A stretch of 64,000 nt of DNA from positions 620,001 through 684,000 of the forward strand of contig NZ_QGTX01000001.1 of the NCBI RefSeq assembly GCF_003182485.1, read 5' to 3'. Under the pieces are notes generated by a model. That model was not told the DNA's origin and ran no database searches. It saw nothing but the letters and a program-made list of their open reading frames with translations. Shown piece by piece: positions 8,929 through 16,903 of the stretch. Every line of letters begins with the position of its first letter. Within the stretch, counting starts at the first letter, position 1. The position numbers were made by a program, and so were the translations under genes. This stretch comes from Geodermatophilus normandii. Lineage in GTDB: Bacteria > Actinomycetota > Actinomycetes > Mycobacteriales > Geodermatophilaceae.

Positions 8929-10989
8929 TCAGTAGGGCGGTGGGGTGGTGGCGGCGGTGAGGCCGGTGGGTGTGGTGACGGTGAGGGTGCCGTCGGGGGC
9001 GAGGGTGTGTCGCCAGCCGGGTGCCTGGTGCTTGCCGCGGTGGTGGCCGGTGCAGTAGCCGGCCAGGTTGGCGGCGGTGGTGGGTCCGGTGGGCCAGGGG
9101 ACGGCGTGGTCGAGGTCGCTGCCGCGGGGGACGCGGCGGCGGCAGCCGGGGAAGCGGCAGCGGCGGTCGCGGGTGCGGACGTGGCGGTCGAGGGCGGCGC
9201 CGGGGCGGTAGCCGTCGGCCCGACCGGGCGGGCCGAGGCCACCGCCCTGGGCGATTGCGCGGCGCAGGGCGGGCAGGTCGGTGAGGGTGAGCAGCGCGCC
9301 GGTCAGGGCGTCGGTGAGCACCAGCCGCGGGCGGTCGGCGAGCCCGCCGCCGCCCGTTGCGGCCAGCAGGCCGGTGAGGGCCGCGCGGGCGTGGTCGGTG
9401 GCGGCGGCCAGGGCGGTGAGGGCGTCGGGTGCGGTGGTGACCCGCCCGGCGGGGCTGTTCGCCCAGGCGGCCTCGTCGGCGGCATCGGCCCGGGCGGCGG
9501 TGGCGACCAGCCGGCGGGCACGACCGAGTGCCTGCTGCGCGGCGAGGACCGCATCGCCGGCCGCGTCGACCGCGCGATCGGCGCGCGCCCACCACCGGTC
9601 GGACGCCCCGTCCGGCAGCGGCCCGTCCTGGGGCGGTGGACCGGTCTCGGGCGGTTCCTCGTCGACCGCCCAGCGGGCCTGCAGCTCGGCGGCATCGACC
9701 AGGGGCGGCTGCCCGCCGGCCAGTTCCTCGGTCAGCACGCGGTGCACGGTGTCGGTCCACCACCGCTCGAACTCCGGGTCCACCGGCACGGCCGGCCGGA
9801 CCGGGACCTCGATCGGGCCGAGGTCATGGCTGCCGGCGGGCCGAGAATCGGCGGGTGCGGTGCCGGCCGGAGCGGTGTCGGCGGGTGCGGTGTCGGCGGG
9901 TGCGGTGTCGGCGGGTGCGGTGTCGGTGGGTGCGGTGCTGGTGGGTGCGGTGCTGGTGGGTGCGGTGCTGGTGGGTGCGGTGCTGGTGGGTGCGGTGCTG
10001 GTGGGTGCGGTGTCGGTGGGTGCGGTGTCGGCGGTTGCGGTGTCGGCCGGGGTGATGAGTGGGTGGCCGGTCAGCGCAGCCAGCAGCGCGCGGACCGTCT
10101 CCGCCGGCACCACCTGCCCGTCGATCTCGCACGGAGCGTCTCCGCCGAGCAACGCTCCCAGCGGCGCGACCACCGACAGGACCACCTGCACCGGCGGGAG
10201 GTCGGACTCACCGGGCCGCAGCACCAGGTCCAGCAGGCAGTCGGCCATCCTCTGCCCGCGGGTCCGGATGTCATCTGGATCGGCGGGCAGCGCGTCGGCG
10301 TAGGCACCCAGCGCCGCCACCAGCGCCGCCGCCTCCGGGGTGGTCAGCAGCGCCGAGACCACGCTCGTCCCCTCGACCCGGTCCGGCCGGGCGCTGACGC
10401 CCCGCTCGCGGACCGCCCGGGCCAGCCGGTCGGCCGCGGCGCGGGCGTCGTGCTTGAGCACCTCCCGGCGCGCCTTGTCTCCCAGCTGCGCCGGGGTGGT
10501 CACCCGCCCCGCCGCCCACACCAGCAGGTCGGCCTCCAGCCGGGCGCGCAGCGCGTCGTCGGCGATCGGGGCGACCCTGTCCAGCAGCGGCCACACGTGC
10601 CCGACGTGCAGCACCCCGGCCTCCAGCGCCTCCAGCGTGGCCGGCAGCCGGTGCACCAGCGTCAGCGACCGTTCCAGCAGCGCCTGCGCCGCCTCGGCCG
10701 ACAGCGACAGCGCGACCGCCAGCTCCTGGGTGGCCCACTCGCTCACCGGCCGCAACACCGCAGACCGCCGAGCCCACCGCTCGGCCGACATCGCCCCGGG
10801 CTCACCCTGCGCCCGGTCGGCCGCAGCGGGCCGGGACGCGGCGAACGCCGCCACCGCTCGCGCCTGCACCGCCGTCTGCCGGGCGATCTCTCGCACGGCG
10901 GCCTGCACCTCACCCAGCGGCCCCGACGACATCCCGACCGGCGGCACCGGAGCCGGAGCGGTCAACACGTCGTCCACGTGGTCGATCAT
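8929..10989 (-). CDS. DUF222/HNH endonuclease-domain protein (13E12-family-like)
   Basis: The product of about 686 residues has an N-terminal DUF222 region (VREIARQTAVQARAVAAF, LLERSLTLVHRLPATLEAL, AGRVTTPAQLGDKARREVL). A threonine/proline-rich tandem repeat follows in the middle, and the C-terminal HNH domain has CRFPGC, DLDHAVPW, N, and CTGHHRGKH. The HNH residues all look intact, so a DNA-cleaving activity is likely from the family, although the cellular role of this very common actinobacterial family (13E12 repeats in M. tuberculosis) is not settled. Start ATG at 10987-10989; a GTG four codons upstream (10999-11001) is equally possible. An SOS-like operator overlaps the start. Confidence 0.9.
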   Translation of the reverse strand: MIDHVDDVLTAPAPVPPVGMSSGPLGEVQAAVREIARQTAVQARAVAAFAASRPAAADRAQGEPGAMSAERWARRSAVLRPVSEWATQELAVALSLSAEAAQALLERSLTLVHRLPATLEALEAGVLHVGHVWPLLDRVAPIADDALRARLEADLLVWAAGRVTTPAQLGDKARREVLKHDARAAADRLARAVRERGVSARPDRVEGTSVVSALLTTPEAAALVAALGAYADALPADPDDIRTRGQRMADCLLDLVLRPGESDLPPVQVVLSVVAPLGALLGGDAPCEIDGQVVPAETVRALLAALTGHPLITPADTATADTAPTDTAPTSTAPTSTAPTSTAPTSTAPTSTAPTDTAPADTAPADTAPADTAPAGTAPADSRPAGSHDLGPIEVPVRPAVPVDPEFERWWTDTVHRVLTEELAGGQPPLVDAAELQARWAVDEEPPETGPPPQDGPLPDGASDRWWARADRAVDAAGDAVLAAQQALGRARRLVATAARADAADEAAWANSPAGRVTTAPDALTALAAATDHARAALTGLLAATGGGGLADRPRLVLTDALTGALLTLTDLPALRRAIAQGGGLGPPGRADGYRPGAALDRHVRTRDRRCRFPGCRRRVPRGSDLDHAVPWPTGPTTAANLAGYCTGHHRGKHQAPGWRHTLAPDGTLTVTTPTGLTAATTPPPY
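9850..10050 (-). repeat. 15-bp tandem repeat inside the DUF222/HNH gene
   Basis: About 13 head-to-tail 15-base units, read on the + strand as GTGGGTGCGGTGCTG and close variants, encode five-residue units such as TSTAP, TDTAP and ADTAP on the minus strand. Five consecutive central copies are identical, which points to recent expansion or contraction. Because the unit is a multiple of three, copy changes keep the frame. The repeat links the DUF222 domain to the HNH domain and is likely an unstructured spacer. Confidence 0.92.
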
Positions 10990-10997
10990 ATGTTCGA
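10982..10997. promoter_or_regulatory. SOS (LexA) box with one mismatch over the DUF222/HNH start
   Basis: TCGATCATATGTTCGA matches the mycobacterial LexA consensus TCGAAC-N4-GTTCGA at 11 of 12 fixed positions; the only difference is T for A at position five. It overlaps the likely ATG at 10987-10989 on the minus strand. In M. tuberculosis several 13E12-family genes, which share DUF222, were reported to carry such boxes and to be damage-inducible. Repression by LexA here is inference. Confidence 0.65.
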
Positions 10998-11260
10998 ACA
11001 CACCATGGCACAAGCCGGTGACCAGCGGAGATGCCGGCTGTTTGCCGGTTCCCGTCGGGCCGACCACGCGGGGATCCGCCGGCGCGTCGGCCCTGGGGTC
11101 ACGAGCCCGTCCACCTCGCGCCGTCACCCGGTGAGCCGGACGGCGGCCGCCGTGGTCGACGCGGTGTCCGCGCGACCGGCGTCCGGGTGCGGCCCCTGCC
11201 GGCGACCGGGACGAGTTCCTCCCCGGGCTCCCCCGGGTGTCCGGGACTACCGTTCCCCGG

Positions 11261-11584
11261 GTGCTACCTGCCAAGGACCTGCCGGACCTCGTCCGGCGCC
11301 GCCTGTGGGAGCTGGGGATGAGCGTGCAGGAGGCCTCGCGCCGCGCGCGGGGCACGATCGCGCCGGAGGTCCTCGAGCGGCTGGCCCGCTCCCGCGGCCG
11401 CGCCTTCATCAGCGCCCGGCTCGCCGGGCACCTGGCGCGCGCGCTCGACGTGCCGGAGAACCGCGTGCGCCGCGCCGCCGACCTGCCCGAGGTCCCCGAC
11501 CCGCGCGCGGACGTCCCCACCGGTCCGCACCTGCGGCTCGTCGCCACCGAGCCCGCACCGGACCGGGCCGCCGGCGAGGCCTGA
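11261..11584 (+). CDS. Small helix-turn-helix (XRE-like) protein
   Basis: This is a protein of about 107 residues with a predicted five-helix DNA-binding fold: LPDLVRRRLWELGMSVQEASRRA as helices 1-2, a longer-than-usual turn, ISARLAGHLARALDVPENRVRRAADLP as the later helices. The tail of about 30 residues is proline-rich and probably disordered. I chose the GTG at 11261 (VLPAKDLPDLV) because the residues before it are not conserved-looking; another in-frame start lies eight codons upstream. The DEAH helicase gene follows on the same strand after about 170 bases, so the two may be related in function, but no motif proves it. Confidence 0.65.
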   Translation: MLPAKDLPDLVRRRLWELGMSVQEASRRARGTIAPEVLERLARSRGRAFISARLAGHLARALDVPENRVRRAADLPEVPDPRADVPTGPHLRLVATEPAPDRAAGEA

Positions 11585-11757
11585 GTCCCGCCGGGACGCG
11601 ACGGACCGGTCCCTCCACGGTGTGAGGACCGCCACGTCCCGCCGGGTCGCGCGGCGAAGCCGCAGGTCAGCGCGGTGTGCCGGACCGCGTATACGACGCC
11701 TCCCGTGAGGCGCGCGGGAGGTGGCCGGTTGGGCGTGTCCCCTCCGGCGCAGGCAGG

Positions 11758-13563
11758 ATGGGCCCCGAGATGGCGAGTGCAGCACGGGCCGGGGCGGTCG
11801 CCCCGCAGACGACCAGCCGACCGCTCCGGGCATGGCAGCAGGCCGCCCTCGAGCGTTACGAGCAGTCCTCGCCGAAGGACTTCCTGGTCACCGCGACCCC
11901 CGGTGCCGGCAAGACGACCTTCGCCCTGACCCTCGCCGCGCGCCTGCTGCAGCGGCGCGAGGTGGCCCGCGTGATCGTCGTCTGCCCGACCGACCACCTG
12001 CGGCTGCAGTGGGCCGACGCCGCCGACCGGATGGGCATCGTGCTCGACCCCGGGCTCACCAACGCCGTCGGCCCCGTGCGCGCCGGCACGCAGGGCTACG
12101 TCACCACCTACGCGCAGGTCGCCGGCAAGCCGATGCTGCACGCCGCCCGCGCCACCGCCGTCAAGACGCTCGTGGTCCTCGACGAGGTCCACCACGCCGG
12201 TGACGGCCTGTCGTGGGGCGAGGCGATCGAGGAGGCCTACGGCTTCGCCGCCCGCCGGCTGTGCCTGACCGGGACGCCGTTCCGCACCAAGCCCGACGAG
12301 CGGATCCCCTTCGTGCGGTACGAGGAGGACGGCTTCGAGGGCGACTCCGGCGACGGCGCCGGGCTGGTCAGCCGCGCCGACTACACCTACGGCTACAAGG
12401 AGGCGCTGTCCGACAGCGTCGTCCGCCCGGTCGTCTTCGCCGCCTACACCGGCACCGCGCGCTGGCGGAACTCCGCCGGCGACGTGGTCGCGGCCTCCCT
12501 GTCCGAGGCCGGCACCCGGTCGGTCGAGATGGCCGCCTGGCGCACCGCGCTGGACCCCAAGGGCCAGTGGGTGCCGCACGTCATCGCCGCGATGGACGAG
12601 CGGATCACCCACCTGCGCGAGAACGGCATGCCCGACGCCGCGGGGCTGGTGCTGGCCAGCGACCAGGACAACGCCCGCGCCTACGCCCGCATCGTCAAGC
12701 GCATCACCGGCAAGGCGCCCGAGCTCATCCTGTCCGACGACCCCAAGGCGTCGAAGAAGATCGAGCGGTTCGCCGCCGGGTCGGCGCGGATCGCCGTCTG
12801 CGTCCGCATGATCTCCGAGGGCGTCGACGTCCCCCGCGCCGCCGTCCTCGCGTGGATGACCTCCTACCGGACGCCGCTGTTCTTCGCCCAGGCGGTCGGT
12901 CGCGTCGTCCGCTCGCGGGCGCCGCACGAGACGGCCACCGTGTTCCTCCCCGCCGTCCGGCCGCTGCTCGGCCTGGCCGCGTCGATGGAGAAGGAACGCA
13001 ACCACGTCATGCCGCCGCCCAAGGCGCAGGACCCGGAGGCGCTCGACCTCGACCCGCTGCCGCCCAAGGAGCGCGAGGCGGTGGGCCTCAAGCAGTGGGA
13101 GGCGCTGGAGGCCGACGCCCGCTTCGCACACGTCCTGCACGGCGGGACGGCGCACACCGGGGACGGGTCCGGGCCGGTCGCGGCCGCGCCCCTCGGCGTC
13201 GAGGAGGAGGACTTCCTCGGCATCCCCGGCCTGCTCACCCCCGAGCAGACGGCGTCGCTGCTGGCCAAGCGGGACGACGAGCTGCGGCTGCGGATCGCCC
13301 AGCGGGTGCACGACGAGGACACCGGCGAGCTGCCCGTCGTCGAGGACCACCCGGAGGAGGACGAGGCCGGTCGCTCCTGGCGCGACGTCGCCGAGCTCCG
13401 CCGGGAGATCAACCGCCTGGTCAGCCGGGTGTCGGCGAAGACGTCGACGCCGCACGCCGTGGTGCACACCCAGCTGCGGCAGCACGTGCCCGGCCCGCCG
13501 TCGGCCTCGGCGTCGGTCGAGGTCCTGCGCGCCCGCCGCGAGCGCCTGCGCACGATGTTGTGA
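11758..13563 (+). CDS. DEAD/DEAH-box (SF2) helicase, Res-subunit-like
   Basis: This is a superfamily 2 helicase of about 601 residues with a UvrB/Res-type N-terminal ATPase. SRPLRAWQQAALERY leads into Walker A ATPGAGKTT at about residues 46-54, then LDEVHHAGDG (DEVH box) and CLTGTPFR (motif III). The C-terminal helicase domain has CVRMISEGVDVPRA and FAQAVGRVVRSR. An additional C-terminal part of about 130 residues is charged and has no nuclease motif I can see. Similar stand-alone helicases are common in actinobacteria. Their substrate is unknown to me; DNA or RNA remodelling is inferred. ATG at 11758 or 11770 are both possible starts. Confidence 0.9.
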   Translation: MGPEMASAARAGAVAPQTTSRPLRAWQQAALERYEQSSPKDFLVTATPGAGKTTFALTLAARLLQRREVARVIVVCPTDHLRLQWADAADRMGIVLDPGLTNAVGPVRAGTQGYVTTYAQVAGKPMLHAARATAVKTLVVLDEVHHAGDGLSWGEAIEEAYGFAARRLCLTGTPFRTKPDERIPFVRYEEDGFEGDSGDGAGLVSRADYTYGYKEALSDSVVRPVVFAAYTGTARWRNSAGDVVAASLSEAGTRSVEMAAWRTALDPKGQWVPHVIAAMDERITHLRENGMPDAAGLVLASDQDNARAYARIVKRITGKAPELILSDDPKASKKIERFAAGSARIAVCVRMISEGVDVPRAAVLAWMTSYRTPLFFAQAVGRVVRSRAPHETATVFLPAVRPLLGLAASMEKERNHVMPPPKAQDPEALDLDPLPPKEREAVGLKQWEALEADARFAHVLHGGTAHTGDGSGPVAAAPLGVEEEDFLGIPGLLTPEQTASLLAKRDDELRLRIAQRVHDEDTGELPVVEDHPEEDEAGRSWRDVAELRREINRLVSRVSAKTSTPHAVVHTQLRQHVPGPPSASASVEVLRARRERLRTML

Positions 13564-13564
13564 C

Positions 13565-13598
13565 GGGGTCGTGCACTTCCGCGGAGGTGCACGACCCC
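13565..13598. terminator. Bidirectional hairpin between convergent helicase and LuxR genes
   Basis: GGGGTCGTGCAC pairs perfectly with GTGCACGACCCC across a ten-base loop. It sits one base after the helicase stop and eight bases before the stop of the LuxR-type gene on the other strand, so it can serve both. Confidence 0.75.
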
Positions 13599-13606
13599 GA
13601 CCGTCC

Positions 13607-16558
13607 TCAGGCCGTCGGCAGCAGGCCCCTCGACGCGGCGAGGGCGACGGCCTCGGTTCGGGAGCCGGCACCGAGCTTGGCCAGGATGTTGCTCACGTGC
13701 ACGCTGGCGGTCTTCTCGCTGATGTAGAGCTCGCTGCCGATCTGCCGGTTGGTGCGCCCGCGGGCGAGCAGGGCCAGCACCTCCGCCTCGCGCGGGGTGA
13801 ACACCGCCGCGGTGTCCACCACCCGCCCGGCGCCGGGCAGCTCCAGCCGCGCCCGGCGGGCCAGCGCGGTGACCGCCGCAAACAGCGGGGCGGCCCCCAG
13901 CTCCCGCGCGGTCCCGGCCGCGGCGGCCAGCGGCGCGAGCGCGGCGTCCCGGTCGCCGGTGGCGACCAGCGCCTCGGCGAGCCGCCACCGGCTGCGCGCC
14001 TGCTCGTAGACGTGGCCGTAGCCGAAGGCCTCCGCGGCGGCCGTCCACAGCACCGGGTCCGCGCGCCCGGCCAGCCGGGCGGACTCCGCCTCCAGCCGCG
14101 CCAGCCAGGCGGTGGCCTCGACCCCGTGCCCGCCGAACACGCGCGTGTGGTCGGCGACCGCGTCCCGGGCCAGGCCGGCCACCGACTCCCCGGCCTCGGC
14201 CCACCGGCGCTCCGCATCGGCGTCCCCGGTCAGCCGTGCGGTAGCCGCCGCGTCGGCGACGGCGGCCAGCGCCATGGCCCCCAGCCGCAGGACGGCGAGC
14301 CGGCTGGCGCCCCACAACCGCTGCAGCGTCTCCGCGGCCTCCTGCGTCCGGGCGACCGCGGTGGCGGCGTCGCCGGCCCACGCGGCCAGGTCGACCTCCG
14401 CGCCCGCGGTGGCCAGCAGCAGGAGCACGTGCGCGTCGAGCCGGTCGACCAGCCCACGCGCCCAGGCGACCCGCCCGGCCGCCGACGGGTCGCCGCGGCC
14501 GACCTGCACCAGCAGCCCCGCCGCCCGCACGTGCGCGGCCATCTCCGGCACCCGGGCCAGCCGGTCGGCCAGCGCCAGGCTGCCGTCCCAGTCGCCGATC
14601 ACGTACCGGGAGACGACGCCGAGGTGCCGCAGCTCCGCGGCGTAGAACGACCACTCGACGCCCAGGGCGCGGGCCCGCTCCAGGCCCACGTCGCTCCAGC
14701 GCAGCGTCTCGGCCGACTGCCCGGCCTCCCAGGCCACGGTCGCCAGGTTGAACAGCACCCGCATCTCGACGTCGGCGTCGCCGGAGCGGCGCGCACGGGC
14801 CAGCGCCTCCTCCAGGCGCGGGCGCGTCGCGGCCGGGTCCCCACCCTCGACGGCCTGGGACCGCACCAGTGTCACCGCGACGTCGGCCCAGGCGCTGTCC
14901 AGCCCCAGGGCATCGGCGGCGGCGAGGGCCTCCTCGGCGGCGGCGTCCCCCTCCTCCCGGAGCTCCGCGTCGTAGCAGGCGCGGGCGTGGGTGGCCGCCG
15001 TCCAGGTGCGCACCGGCGAGGGCGGCGTGGCCGGCACCAGCTCCATCGCCGCGGTGCTCTCCTGCAGGGCGGACGCCGCGTCCTCGATGCGGGCCAGCAC
15101 CTGCGCCAGCGTGTAGTGGACCCGCGCGCGGAGCTCGCGGTCCCCCTCGGCGCCGAGCAGGTCCTGCGCCGAGCGCAGCAGCGCCACCGCGCGGTGCAGC
15201 TCCCCGCCGCGGCGCGCGGCGCCCGCGGTGTCCAGCAGCAGCTCGGCCTGCCCCCGCCCGGCGCGCTCGGCGGCGTCCGGCACCGCCGGCCACAGCGCGA
15301 GCACCGTCTCCAGGTGCTGCAGCCACTCCGCCGGGGCGCCGACGCACCGGGCGGCGTCGGCGGCCTCGAGGGAGGCCGACAGCGCGCCGGCGAGGTCGTG
15401 GCTCTCCCGCAGGTGGTGCGCCCGCTCGGCGGCGGTGCCGGCCGCGGGGTCGGCCGCCAGGTGTGCGGCGACGGCGGCGTGCAGCCGCACCCGCTCGCCG
15501 GGCAGCAGGTCGGCGAGGACGGCCTCGCGCACCAGCGCGTGCCGGAAGCGGTAGGCGCCGTCGGGGTCGACGACGAGCAGGTGGGAGTGCACGGCCTCGG
15601 CCAGCGCGGTGTCGAGGTCGCCGTCGACCGTCGGCCGGACCACCGCTGCCACGAGCTCGTGCCGCACCCGGCGACCGGCGACCGCGGCCACCCGCAGCAC
15701 CTGCTGCGCGGCCGCGGTGAGCTGCTCGACCCGCGCCAGCAGCACGTCGGTGAGCCCGAGGGGCAGCGTCTCCCCGGCCAGCCCGGCGGCCAGCAGCTCC
15801 TCGGCGTAGAAGGCGTTGCCCTCGGCGCGCGCCACGACGTCGTCGACCGTGCGGTCGGCCACCCCCGCGGCCAGCCCGCGGACCAGCTGCTCCACCTCCG
15901 CGTCGGACAGCGGGGCGAGGTCGAGGCGCTCGACGCCGGGCAGCCGGACCAGCTCGGCCAGCAGCGGCCGCAGCGGATGGCGCCGGTGCAGGTCGTCGGA
16001 GCGGTAGGAGGCGACGACGGCCACCGGCTCGTCGCTCAGCCGGGCCAGCAGGTAGCGCAGCAGGTCGCGGCTGGACCGGTCGGCCCAGTGCAGGTCCTCG
16101 AGGACCACCAGCAGCGGCGTGTCGGCGGCGAGCTCGGCCAGCGCCGCGGCGACCGCCTCGAACAGCTGCAGCCGGCCGTCGTCGACCGGCGGGCGCAGCG
16201 CGCGGGCCGGGCCGCCGAGGTCGGCGGCGTCCGGCTCGCGCGCGGCGGCCGACCGGGCCGCGAACAGGCCGGCCGCCCCGTCGCCGAGGCCGGCGGCGAC
16301 GGGGCGGAGCAGGTCGACGAAGGGCAGGTAGGGCAGGCCGACCTCGCCGAGGTCGACGCAGTGCCCGGCGAGCACCCGCAGGCCGCGGCCGGCCGCGCGG
16401 GCGGCGAGCTCGTCGAGCAGGCGGGACTTGCCCACGCCGGCGTCACCGGCGACCAGCACCGCCGAGCCGCGGCCGGCGGCGGCCCGGTCGACGGCGGCCA
16501 GGAGCGTGGCCAGCTCACCGGCCCGTCCCACCAGGGGTCGCCCGTCCCACCTCGGCAC
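13607..16558 (-). CDS. Large ATP-binding LuxR-family transcriptional regulator (LAL/MalT-like)
   Basis: This 983-residue regulator has an N-terminal AAA/STAND ATPase: Walker A GDAGVGKS at about residues 38-45, LVVLEDLHWAD as Walker B. A long helical middle region of TPR-like repeats rich in alanine and arginine follows, and a C-terminal LuxR helix-turn-helix of about 65 residues (FTPREAEVLALLARGRTNRQI). The architecture is that of LAL regulators, which switch from an ADP to an ATP multimeric state on binding an unknown ligand and then activate transcription. I use the GTG at 16556-16558 (VPRWDGRPLVGRAGEL) because the ATPase homology begins there. A 41-aa ORF lies 35 bases upstream on the same strand. 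The target genes are not evident. Confidence 0.92.
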   Translation of the reverse strand: MPRWDGRPLVGRAGELATLLAAVDRAAAGRGSAVLVAGDAGVGKSRLLDELAARAAGRGLRVLAGHCVDLGEVGLPYLPFVDLLRPVAAGLGDGAAGLFAARSAAAREPDAADLGGPARALRPPVDDGRLQLFEAVAAALAELAADTPLLVVLEDLHWADRSSRDLLRYLLARLSDEPVAVVASYRSDDLHRRHPLRPLLAELVRLPGVERLDLAPLSDAEVEQLVRGLAAGVADRTVDDVVARAEGNAFYAEELLAAGLAGETLPLGLTDVLLARVEQLTAAAQQVLRVAAVAGRRVRHELVAAVVRPTVDGDLDTALAEAVHSHLLVVDPDGAYRFRHALVREAVLADLLPGERVRLHAAVAAHLAADPAAGTAAERAHHLRESHDLAGALSASLEAADAARCVGAPAEWLQHLETVLALWPAVPDAAERAGRGQAELLLDTAGAARRGGELHRAVALLRSAQDLLGAEGDRELRARVHYTLAQVLARIEDAASALQESTAAMELVPATPPSPVRTWTAATHARACYDAELREEGDAAAEEALAAADALGLDSAWADVAVTLVRSQAVEGGDPAATRPRLEEALARARRSGDADVEMRVLFNLATVAWEAGQSAETLRWSDVGLERARALGVEWSFYAAELRHLGVVSRYVIGDWDGSLALADRLARVPEMAAHVRAAGLLVQVGRGDPSAAGRVAWARGLVDRLDAHVLLLLATAGAEVDLAAWAGDAATAVARTQEAAETLQRLWGASRLAVLRLGAMALAAVADAAATARLTGDADAERRWAEAGESVAGLARDAVADHTRVFGGHGVEATAWLARLEAESARLAGRADPVLWTAAAEAFGYGHVYEQARSRWRLAEALVATGDRDAALAPLAAAAGTARELGAAPLFAAVTALARRARLELPGAGRVVDTAAVFTPREAEVLALLARGRTNRQIGSELYISEKTASVHVSNILAKLGAGSRTEAVALAASRGLLPTA

Positions 16559-16593
16559 GGCGCCGATCGTGGCACGGGCCGCCGACGGTGCCG

Positions 16594-16719
16594 TCACCCG
16601 CGCGACCGGCGCGACCGCCACGGCCCCCGGCGGGTCCGGGTGCCGCGGCCGATCGCCTGCAGGACCTCGCGCCGGTAGGCGAGCTCCGCCTCGAGTCCGG
16701 GGTTGGGGTAGGGGTTCAC
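16594..16719 (-). CDS. Candidate 41-aa small protein upstream of the LuxR-type regulator
   Basis: The ORF begins with a GTG at 16717-16719 behind a strong GAGGAG ribosome site and reads NPYPNPGLEAELAYRREVLQ and on to a run of arginines. The N-terminal half would be an amphipathic helix; the C-terminal half is very basic. I do not recognise it. It ends 35 bases before the large LuxR gene on the same strand, so it could be a leader or a small regulator co-transcribed with it. The good ribosome site and non-random N-terminus make it more than a chance ORF, but length limits certainty. Confidence 0.5.
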   Translation of the reverse strand: MNPYPNPGLEAELAYRREVLQAIGRGTRTRRGPWRSRRSRG

Positions 16720-16903
16720 GGTCGTCTCCTCGTGGTCGTGGTCGTCGTCCGGTGGGGACGTCGGCCACGGTCGTGCTGAGGCCGGGCCCCGGGCATCGGC
16801 CGTCCGCCCAGTCCCGGCCGCACCCCGGAACCTGAGGCCCCTCAGGGACACCTCACGCGCGCTGCGCGCTTGCCGATCACCGGGCCGGGGAAGGGGCCGG
16901 GGT

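Noticed and set aside
9850..10050. CRISPR-like array
   Set aside because: Units are contiguous 15-mers with no spacers and they are in frame inside a coding gene.
9007..11625. 872-codon plus-strand frame opposite the DUF222/HNH gene
   Set aside because: Glycine/valine-rich mirror of the real minus-strand gene and its repeats; no fold landmarks.
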